DNA from: Paracoccaceae bacterium
Lineage (GTDB): Bacteria; Pseudomonadota; Alphaproteobacteria; Rhodobacterales; Rhodobacteraceae
DNA length: 11,065 bases
Assembly: GCA_024644285.1 (NCBI GenBank)
Contig: JAHELH010000051.1
Location: forward strand, 1-11,065
Direction of reading: 5' to 3'
The notes beneath the pieces were generated by a model. That model was not told where the DNA came from. It ran no database searches and was given only the letters and a program-made list of their open reading frames with translations. Below, piece after piece: positions 5,560 to 11,065 of the stretch (position 1 is its first letter; each line of letters starts with the position of its first letter). Position numbers and translations under genes: made by a program.

Positions 5560-6564
5560 TCAGACCGACAGCCTGGCGGCGTGACTTCCACGTTCGCGGT
5601 AGGGAGTGGTGTCGTAATGCGCCCGGTAGCATTTCGAAAAATGCGACGGCGAGGCGAACCCACAGGCCAGCGCGACGTTGATCACGCTCATGTCGGTCTG
5701 CATTAGCAGATTGCGCGCCTTCTGCAGCCGCAACTCCATGTAATAGCGTTTGGGCGAGCGGTTCAGGTAGCGCCGGAACAGCCGCTCCAGCTGCCGTGTC
5801 GACATGCCGACATCCTTGGCCAGAATCGACGGGCTGATCGGTTCCTCGATATGGCTTTCCATCATCTGGATCACCTGGCTCAGCTTGGGATGGCGCACGC
5901 CGATGCGCGTGGGCACGCTCAGCCGCTGTGTATCCTGGTCGGTGCGGATCGAGGAATAGATCAGCTGGTCGGCCACGGCGTTGGCCAGGTCTTCGTCGTG
6001 GTCGTCGGCGATGATCTTCAGCATCAGATCGATGGAAGAGGTGCCGCCCGCCGTGGTCAGCCGGTTGCCGTCGATCACGAAGACGGACTTTGTCAAACGG
6101 ACATCGTCGAATTCCTCGAGAAAACTGTCCTGGTTCTCCCAGTGGATCGTCGCCTTCTTGCCGTCGAGCAGGCCGGCCTTGGCCAGCGTGTAGCCGGCAG
6201 TGCAGAGCCCGCCGATCACCGGCCCGCGCCGCGCCTCGCGCCGCAGCCAGTTCAGCAGCTTCTTGGTCGAGGCCTCCTGCACGTCTACCCCGCCGCAGAC
6301 CAATATGGTGTCGTCGCGGCGCATCTCGACCAGGTCGCAATCGACACGGAATCGCGTGCCGGCCGAACACTGGATTTCGTCTCCGCCCTCGCCAACGAGG
6401 ATCCACTTGTAGACCGTGCGCTCGGCCATCCGATTGGCGATCCGCAGGCATTCCAGCGCGCAGGCAAAGCTGAGCATGGTGAAATCGTCCAGCAGGACGA
6501 ACACGAAACGCCGCGGTTCGGGCGCGGTTTCCGGTTTGACAGCGTCTCTTCGATTCGACTGCAT
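5560..6564 (-). CDS. GlxA-family transcriptional regulator (DJ-1/PfpI-like plus AraC helix-turn-helix)
   Basis: Cytoplasmic DNA-binding regulator of 334 residues. The N-terminal domain (about 18-185) is DJ-1/PfpI-like, with the elbow GGLCTAGYTLAKAGLLDG around Cys121; in this family it is thought to sense a small ligand rather than act as an amidase. The C-terminal domain (about 225-325) is AraC type with two helix-turn-helix units: about 243-264 (SPSILAKDVGMSTRQLERLF) and 291-314 (DMSVINVALACGFASPSHFSK). Relatives such as GbdR, CdhR and ArgR control catabolism of quaternary amines or amino acids, but I cannot assign a ligand here. It reads in the same direction as livG, 233 bp upstream, and diverges from aroG. 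Control of the transporter is a reasonable guess from position. The ATG has only a weak GCGAG ribosome-binding site; no other start fits. Confidence 0.9.
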   Translation of the reverse strand: MQSNRRDAVKPETAPEPRRFVFVLLDDFTMLSFACALECLRIANRMAERTVYKWILVGEGGDEIQCSAGTRFRVDCDLVEMRRDDTILVCGGVDVQEASTKKLLNWLRREARRGPVIGGLCTAGYTLAKAGLLDGKKATIHWENQDSFLEEFDDVRLTKSVFVIDGNRLTTAGGTSSIDLMLKIIADDHDEDLANAVADQLIYSSIRTDQDTQRLSVPTRIGVRHPKLSQVIQMMESHIEEPISPSILAKDVGMSTRQLERLFRRYLNRSPKRYYMELRLQKARNLLMQTDMSVINVALACGFASPSHFSKCYRAHYDTTPYRERGSHAARLSV

Positions 6565-6686
6565 CGGCTCGCCGGTTGAGGAAATAATGCGAAAGCGAAA
6601 CAGGTTTGCCCGGCCAGAGCAAGAGAGAGGCCGCGAAAAAGCCCCCGTTTCCCGGAATGGGTGTACGGCTCGCGGCGATTTGAAGG

Positions 6687-6715
6687 TTTTCAGCCGGTTG
6701 GCATCGGCCTATAAA
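6687..6715 (+). promoter_or_regulatory. Sigma70-type promoter for aroG
   Basis: TTTTCA (6687-6692; 4 of 6 matches to TTGACA) is followed after exactly 17 bp by TATAAA (6710-6715; 5 of 6 matches to TATAAT). Transcription would begin near 6722, giving a leader of about 28 nt, too short for a peptide attenuator. Control by attenuation is therefore unlikely from this promoter. Confidence 0.6.
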
Positions 6716-6750
6716 CCGGGTTCGTCACTTCGAATTGCTGGAGAGGAAAG

Positions 6751-8118
6751 ATGAGCACTTGGGAAAAGTCGGGATGGCGCGCCAAGCCGCGGATCCAGAT
6801 GCCCGACTATACGGATGAGGCCGCGCTGCAAGCCGTCGAGGCGCAGCTTGCCAAATATCCGCCGCTTGTCTTTGCCGGCGAGGCGCGGACGCTCAAGCGC
6901 AAGCTGGCCGACGTGTCGCGCGGCAACGCCTTTCTACTTCAGGGCGGCGACTGTGCCGAAAGTTTTTCCGAGTTCTCGGCCGATAACATCCGCGACACCT
7001 TCAAGGTGATGCTGCAGATGGCGATGGTGCTGACCTTCGGCGCGAAGGTGCCGGTGGTTAAGATCGGCCGGGTGGCGGGCCAGATGGCGAAGCCGCGCTC
7101 GGCGCCGACCGAGGTTCGGGACGGCGTGGAACTGCCCAGCTACCGCGGCGATATCGTGAATGGCTTCGATTTCACGCCCGCGGCGCGTATTCCAGACCCG
7201 CAGCGCATGCTGCAGGCCTACACGCAGGCTGCGGCCTCGCTGAACCTACTGCGCGCGTTCTCGACGGGCGGTTTCGCCGATGTCCACCGGGTCCACGCCT
7301 GGACGCTTGGCTTCACCGACCACGAGGATGCCGAACGCTATCGCGACATGGCGAACCGGATTTCTGACACGCTGGACTTCATGACGGCGGCGGGGATCGG
7401 CCCCGCGGCGGAACACGAGATGTCGACGGTCGATTTCTACACCAGCCACGAGGCGCTGCTTCTGGAATACGAAGAGGCGCTGACGCGCGTCGATTCGACC
7501 TCGGGCGCCACCATCGCGGGCTCGGGCCACATGATCTGGATCGGCGACCGGACACGGCAGCCGGACGGCGCGCATGTGGAATTCGCCCGCGGCGTGATCA
7601 ACCCGATCGGCCTGAAATGCGGGCCGACGCTGACCACCGGTCACCTCAAGTCGCTGATGGCGAAGCTGAACCCGGAAAACGAGCCCGGACGCCTGACGCT
7701 GATTTGCCGCTTTGGCGCGGGCAGCGTGGCAGAGCATCTGCCCCGGCTGATCAAGGCCGTTCAGGAAGAGGGCGCGCACGTCGTCTGGTCCTGCGACCCG
7801 ATGCACGGCAACACGATCAAGTCGTCGTCCGGCTACAAGACCCGGCCCTTCGAGTCGGTCCTGCGCGAAGTGCAGGAGTTCTTCGCCATCCACAATGCGG
7901 AGGGCACCGTGCCCGGCGGCGTGCATTTCGAGATGACCGGCAAGGACGTCACGGAATGCACCGGCGGCGTGCGCGCGGTCACCGACGGCGATCTCAGCGA
8001 CCGTTATCACACTGCCTGCGACCCGCGGCTCAACGCCTCGCAGGCGCTGGAGCTTGCGTTCCTCGTGGCCGAAGAGCTTATGGGGCGGCGGACCGGCCGG
8101 CAAGCCGAGGCGTCTTGA
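6751..8118 (+). CDS. aroG: Class II 3-deoxy-7-phosphoheptulonate synthase
   Basis: Condenses phosphoenolpyruvate and erythrose 4-phosphate to DAHP, the first step of the shikimate pathway, in the cytosol. The 455 residues match the plant-like type II family throughout. By comparison with the Mycobacterium tuberculosis enzyme the metal ligands are all present: Cys68 (GGDCAE), His352 (DPMHGNT), Glu394 (HFEMTG) and Asp424 (ACDPRLN). The phosphoenolpyruvate-site residues are also present: Arg107 (KIGRVAGQ), Arg267 (GDRTRQ), Lys289 (KCGPT) and Arg320. Asp266 stands where the mycobacterial enzyme has Glu. The N-terminus is short, as in plant and proteobacterial members. The start is secure: GGAGAGG ends 4 nt before the ATG. 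The gene stands alone, with its own promoter and terminator, divergent from the GlxA-like regulator. Confidence 0.96.
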   Translation: MSTWEKSGWRAKPRIQMPDYTDEAALQAVEAQLAKYPPLVFAGEARTLKRKLADVSRGNAFLLQGGDCAESFSEFSADNIRDTFKVMLQMAMVLTFGAKVPVVKIGRVAGQMAKPRSAPTEVRDGVELPSYRGDIVNGFDFTPAARIPDPQRMLQAYTQAAASLNLLRAFSTGGFADVHRVHAWTLGFTDHEDAERYRDMANRISDTLDFMTAAGIGPAAEHEMSTVDFYTSHEALLLEYEEALTRVDSTSGATIAGSGHMIWIGDRTRQPDGAHVEFARGVINPIGLKCGPTLTTGHLKSLMAKLNPENEPGRLTLICRFGAGSVAEHLPRLIKAVQEEGAHVVWSCDPMHGNTIKSSSGYKTRPFESVLREVQEFFAIHNAEGTVPGGVHFEMTGKDVTECTGGVRAVTDGDLSDRYHTACDPRLNASQALELAFLVAEELMGRRTGRQAEAS

Positions 8119-8136
8119 TCTCTGCGATCTGACTGG

Positions 8137-8167
8137 AAAGGCCCCGGTGATCCGGGGCCTTTTTTGT
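8137..8167 (+). terminator. Intrinsic terminator of aroG
   Basis: GGCCCCGG, a 4-nt TGAT loop, and CCGGGGCC form a perfect 8-bp GC stem, extended by A-T pairs to 11 bp and followed by a run of six T (8160-8165). It lies 18 nt after the aroG stop and just before the convergent PAS gene. On the minus strand only three T follow the stem, so it should act mainly for aroG. Confidence 0.92.
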
Positions 8168-8170
8168 TGC

Positions 8171-8854
8171 TCAATCGTCGGATTTGACGAGCCGTAGCGC
8201 CGGTTGCGATGGCAGCGGCCGGCGCGGCTCGTATGGCTGCCCGGACTCGGCGAAGCCCGGCATGATCGGGCGTTGCGCCGGAACCGGCGCAGCCTGCGGC
8301 GATGCGGTCGCCACGATCCGCCTTGTCTGCACCTGCTCGATGCCGAACCGGCGCGGCGTGCGCCCGATTTCGCCCAGAGCCTGCAGGCATCCAAGCACGC
8401 GCGGCACGGACCCGCCACCGCTACCGAGCGGCGCGAGGTAAAGCCGCGCAGAGAGGGAAGGGCGACCGATCCCCCGCGGCGCGCTCAGCGTCAGGTCGGC
8501 CACTTTCGGTTCGCTGACCACAGCCTCCAATGTGCGGCTAAGCCGGGCGCGGTCGCCGGGCGCGAAAAACGCCGTCATCGGCATGCCGCGCACCTCCATG
8601 CCCAACAGGTCCGACAGGTGCATCCCCGCGACGCGGATGCGGCCGACGCCCGGCGCGATGTGTTCCAGGATGAACGCGTATTCCAGCGCGCATTCCAGCC
8701 CGCGAGGATCGACCTCGGCGCGTTCGGGCATCAGCCGTCCATTTCGCAGCGCCTCCCAATAGGCATCGACCTGAGCGATCGCCGGATAACTCATCCGTCC
8801 GTTCCCCTGAAAAAGCGACACGATCTTGCCGTCGCCAACCCGGCCATGATGCAT
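8171..8854 (-). CDS. PAS domain protein, PAS_5-type
   Basis: Cytoplasmic protein of about 227 residues. Its first two thirds (AYWEALRNGRLMPERAEVDPRG, then RVAGMHLSDLLGMEVRGMPMTAFF) match the PAS_5-type proteins found in many copies in Rhodobacteraceae. PAS folds sense small ligands or bind partners; no output domain such as a kinase, cyclase or DNA-binding unit follows. The C-terminal third is Pro/Ala/Arg-rich and probably disordered, ending RLVKSDD. The role is unknown. The start is uncertain: I chose the ATG at 8854, which has GGTGA 4 nt upstream; an ATG at 8866 or a GTG at 8893 would add 4 or 13 residues. The gene ends next to the aroG terminator and diverges from yicC. Confidence 0.82.
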   Translation of the reverse strand: MHHGRVGDGKIVSLFQGNGRMSYPAIAQVDAYWEALRNGRLMPERAEVDPRGLECALEYAFILEHIAPGVGRIRVAGMHLSDLLGMEVRGMPMTAFFAPGDRARLSRTLEAVVSEPKVADLTLSAPRGIGRPSLSARLYLAPLGSGGGSVPRVLGCLQALGEIGRTPRRFGIEQVQTRRIVATASPQAAPVPAQRPIMPGFAESGQPYEPRRPLPSQPALRLVKSDD

Positions 8855-8939
8855 ACCTTCACCCATTCTCACCCGCGACGGGACAGGCCGCACGCATTGT
8901 GGCCGCCCCCCCTCTCTGTTAACGCATAGGTCACAAACC

Positions 8940-8954
8940 TTACCGAAGGCTTAA
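8940..8954. promoter_or_regulatory. CtrA-like motif between the PAS gene and yicC
   Basis: TTAC, seven bases, TTAA matches the alphaproteobacterial CtrA consensus TTAA-N7-TTAA at seven of eight fixed positions. It lies 53 bp before the yicC start and 85 bp before the PAS start. An additional GTTAAC is at 8918-8923. AT-rich quartets in an otherwise GC-rich intergenic region can occur by chance. Confidence 0.25.
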
Positions 8955-9007
8955 TGCCACAAAACCGGGCGCAAGGGGCGTCAAAAAGTCTTAAAGGGTT
9001 AATCCGG

Positions 9008-9898
9008 ATGACCAAATCCATGACCGGCTTCGCCTCTGGCACCGGTGCGCACGAGGGCTGGGCATGGGCCTGGGACATCCGGGCGGTGAATGCCCGTGGG
9101 TACGACTTGCGGCTGCGACTGCCCGATTGGCTGGGCGGCCTGGAGCAACCGTTGCGCGCCGCCTTCGGGAAGGTGGTGGCGCGCGGAAACGTCACCGTGA
9201 ACCTGCGGGTGTCCCGCGCCGAAGAGGCAGCGGACGAGACGCTGGACAGCGCCGCGCTGGCGCGGGTGATTGGCAACCTGGCCGCGGTCGACGATGCCGC
9301 CGAAGCCGCCGGTGTGCTTCTGGGCCGGGCGACGGCGGCCGATATCCTGCAGATGCGCGGCGTGCTGTCCGCCGAAACAGCGGTGGATGATCCCGAGCCC
9401 CTGATCAAGGCCATCCTGGACGATCTGCCCAGCTTACTCGACGCGTTTGACGCCATGCGCGGGACAGAGGGCGCGGCGCTTGCATCCGTGATCTCGGGCC
9501 AGCTCGACCAGATCGAACGCCTGACCGCCGAGGCGTCGGCGCTGGCCGAGGCGCGCCGCGACCAGGCGGCGGCGAAGCTGCGGGAGAATCTTGCCCGGGT
9601 CCTGGACAATGCCGACGGCGCCGATCCGGACCGGGTGGCGCAGGAACTGGCGCTGATCGCGGTCAAGGCCGACGTCACCGAAGAGATCGACCGGCTTGAC
9701 GCCCATGTGGCCGCGGCGCGCGAACTGCTGGCCTCTGACGGGGCGCGCGGCCGCAAGCTCGACTTTCTGGCGCAGGAATTCAACCGCGAGGCCAACACGT
9801 TGTGCTCCAAGGCGCAGGCCAACGACCTGACCCGCGTCGGCCTTGACCTGAAAGCTGTCATCGATCAGATGCGCGAACAGGTACAGAACGTGGAGTAG
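9008..9898 (+). CDS. yicC: YicC-family endoribonuclease
   Basis: Cytoplasmic protein of 296 residues, matching the usual 287-295. The N-terminal MTKSMTGFASG and AVNARGYDLRLRLPDW are the YicC_N signature. The C-terminal DUF1732 part (about 222-296) is strongly conserved: EEIDRLDAHV, GRKLDFLAQEFNREANTLCSKA, DLKAVIDQMREQVQNVE. YicC in E. coli is reported to be an endoribonuclease that affects small RNA turnover. The chosen ATG aligns with the E. coli start MIRSMT and has AGGG 9 nt upstream; an in-frame ATG at 8954 would add 18 residues with no family match. It is followed after 3 nt by gmk, an order common in bacteria, and is probably the first gene of this cluster. Confidence 0.93.
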   Translation: MTKSMTGFASGTGAHEGWAWAWDIRAVNARGYDLRLRLPDWLGGLEQPLRAAFGKVVARGNVTVNLRVSRAEEAADETLDSAALARVIGNLAAVDDAAEAAGVLLGRATAADILQMRGVLSAETAVDDPEPLIKAILDDLPSLLDAFDAMRGTEGAALASVISGQLDQIERLTAEASALAEARRDQAAAKLRENLARVLDNADGADPDRVAQELALIAVKADVTEEIDRLDAHVAAARELLASDGARGRKLDFLAQEFNREANTLCSKAQANDLTRVGLDLKAVIDQMREQVQNVE

Positions 9899-9901
9899 GG
9901 A

Positions 9902-10543
9902 ATGCCCGAGCGCCGGGGCCTGCTGATCATCCTGTCCTCGCCATCGGGCGCGGGGAAGTCGACGCTTGCCCGCGCCCTGCGTGACTGGGATCCGACGATC
10001 CGGTTCTCGGTCTCGGCCACGACCCGGGCTCCGCGCAACGGGGAAACGGACGGGCGCGAGTACCATTTCGTCGACGAGGCCGCCTTCAAGCGCGCGGTGG
10101 CCGAGGGCGAGATGCTGGAGCACGCCCATGTCTTCGGACATTTCTACGGCTCGCCCGCCGCGCCGGTCCGCAAGGCCATCGGCGAAGGCTGCGACATGCT
10201 GTTCGACATCGACTGGCAGGGCGCACAGCAAATCAAGGAAAGCGCTCTGCGCGACCACGTTTTGTCGATCTTCCTGCTGCCGCCGTCCATCGAGGAACTT
10301 CGCCGCCGGCTGATCAGCCGCGGCCAGGACACCGACGAGACCATCGCCCGGCGCATGCAGAGAAGCTGGGACGAGATCAGCCATTGGGACAGCTACCACT
10401 ACGTGCTGGTCAACGAAGACCTTGCGGCCACCGCCGAACGCCTCAAGACCATCGTCAGCGCAGAGCGCCTGCGCCGCTCGCAACAGCCGAATCTGCTGGA
10501 ACACGTCCGCACGCTGCAGCGCGAATTCGAGGACCGCTCATGA
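9902..10543 (+). CDS. gmk: Guanylate kinase
   Basis: Phosphorylates GMP to GDP with ATP in the cytosol, an essential step in guanine nucleotide synthesis. The 213 residues are of normal length. The P-loop SSPSGAGKST is at 12-21. The GMP-binding region follows with SVSATTRAPRNGETDGREYHF (36-56), including Ser38, Arg42, Arg45 and Tyr54. EMLEHAHVFGHFYGSP and DIDWQGAQQI are the other conserved blocks, and SRGQDTDETIARRM is the lid. GGAG inside the end of yicC lies 6 nt before the ATG, and the gap to yicC is only 3 nt, so the two are co-transcribed. The stop overlaps the next gene by 4 bases (ATGA). Confidence 0.97.
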   Translation: MPERRGLLIILSSPSGAGKSTLARALRDWDPTIRFSVSATTRAPRNGETDGREYHFVDEAAFKRAVAEGEMLEHAHVFGHFYGSPAAPVRKAIGEGCDMLFDIDWQGAQQIKESALRDHVLSIFLLPPSIEELRRRLISRGQDTDETIARRMQRSWDEISHWDSYHYVLVNEDLAATAERLKTIVSAERLRRSQQPNLLEHVRTLQREFEDRS

Positions 10544-11064
10544 TCTACGAACTCGACGGCATCGCCCCCGACATCGACGCGGACGCCTGGGTGGCCCCCG
10601 ACGCCAATGTGATCGGGAAAGTGACGCTCGGGGCCGGCGCCTCGGTCTGGTTCGGCGCGACCTTGCGCGGCGATAACGAGCGCATAATCGTGGGGCAGGG
10701 GTCGAACATCCAGGAAAACTGCGTCCTGCACACCGATATCGGCTATCCCCTGACCATCGGGGACGACTGCACCGTCGGTCACAAGGCGATGCTGCACGGT
10801 TGCACCATCGAGGACGGGGCTCTGATCGGCATGGGCGCCACCGTGCTGAACGGCGCGGTGATCGGCGCGGGCAGCCTGATCGGGGCGGGGGCTCTGATCC
10901 CGCAGAACAAGGTCATCCCGCCCCACTCGCTGGTGATGGGCGCTCCGGGCAAGGTGGTCCGCGAACTGGACGAAGCCGCCCGCGCCGCGACAGTCGCGAA
11001 TACCCGGCACTACGTCGCCAACGCCACCCGCTTCCGCAACGGCCTGAAGCCCGTGAGCGGATGA
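10540..11064 (+). CDS. Gamma-class carbonic anhydrase-like hexapeptide-repeat protein
   Basis: The 174 residues form a left-handed beta-helix of hexapeptide repeats (for example IGKVTLGAGASVWFGA, IGDDCTVGHKAMLHGC, IGMGATVLNGAVIGAG), ending in the helical ARAATVANTRHYVANATRF. The three metal-binding histidines of gamma carbonic anhydrases are present: His64 (CVLHTD), His81 (VGHKA) and His86 (LHGC). Arg43, Asp45 and the NIQEN block also fit. It could hydrate CO2, but many YrdA/PaaY-like relatives have weak or unproven activity. The ATG overlaps the gmk stop (ATGA); a longer open frame upstream is the shadow of gmk. A new ATG overlaps this gene's stop at 11061 in the same ATGA manner, so the operon may continue beyond the window. 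Confidence 0.93.
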   Translation: MIYELDGIAPDIDADAWVAPDANVIGKVTLGAGASVWFGATLRGDNERIIVGQGSNIQENCVLHTDIGYPLTIGDDCTVGHKAMLHGCTIEDGALIGMGATVLNGAVIGAGSLIGAGALIPQNKVIPPHSLVMGAPGKVVRELDEAARAATVANTRHYVANATRFRNGLKPVSG

Positions 11065-11065
11065 G

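Noticed and set aside
6625..6665. Possible terminator or attenuator-like C-rich and G-rich stretches before aroG
   Set aside because: Complementarity is short and imperfect, no gene on the plus strand ends upstream, and the stretch lies upstream of the recognised aroG promoter.
7246..8418. A 390-codon minus-strand frame opposite aroG
   Set aside because: Antisense shadow of a gene with all catalytic residues in place; it also reads through the aroG terminator hairpin.
8906..8912. A run of seven C, possible phase-variation tract
   Set aside because: It lies upstream of the likely PAS start and outside any coding frame. Seven bases in GC-rich DNA are unremarkable and no other phase-variable feature is seen.
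8869..9861. A 330-codon minus-strand frame opposite yicC
   Set aside because: Ser/Arg/Ala-rich low-complexity product, antisense to a strongly conserved YicC frame.
1..11065. Search for tRNA or rRNA genes, CRISPR repeats, insertion sequences and prophage genes
   Set aside because: No cloverleaf-like segments, regularly spaced repeats, transposase motifs or phage genes were seen; composition is even and almost all sequence is accounted for by housekeeping or transport genes.

Overview
The window is GC-rich, densely coding DNA that fits an alphaproteobacterium, most likely a member of the Rhodobacteraceae (Roseobacter group). Support comes from the type II (plant-like) DAHP synthase, the yicC-gmk-gamma-carbonic-anhydrase order, the PAS_5-type protein and the overall composition. 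The family assignment is inference; no rRNA or other marker is present.

Left part (1-5326, minus strand): an HAAT-type (branched-chain amino acid/amide) ABC transporter operon, read right to left as livG (ATPase), a small exported protein, livF (ATPase), two more small exported proteins, livH and livM (permeases), then 23 bp later the start of a MobA-like nucleotidyltransferase that runs off the left edge. From livG to livM every junction overlaps by 1 or 4 bases (TAGTG, TTGA, ATGA, GTGA, TGATG, ATGA), and three starts are non-ATG. No periplasmic substrate-binding protein is encoded here, so the substrate cannot be named. The three small secreted proteins inside the transporter operon are the least explained content.

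Middle (5327-6750): a 233-bp gap upstream of livG holds a 10-bp palindrome over a possible -10 element and an inverted repeat that puts the livG start codon in a hairpin loop. Upstream of it, on the same strand, is a GlxA-type regulator (DJ-1/PfpI-like domain plus AraC helix-turn-helix), the natural candidate regulator of the transporter. It diverges from aroG.

Right part (6751-11065): aroG (class II DAHP synthase, first step of the shikimate pathway) has a recognisable promoter and a strong intrinsic terminator. A convergent PAS_5-type protein follows, divergent from the plus-strand cluster yicC, gmk and a gamma-class carbonic anhydrase-like gene. That cluster is tightly packed and probably continues past the right edge.

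Most of the window is conventional. The points worth a second look are the coupled secreted proteins in the liv operon, the hairpin and palindrome upstream of livG, and sequence peculiarities of LivF, LivG and LivM. I found no convincing novel defence, mobile or RNA system.
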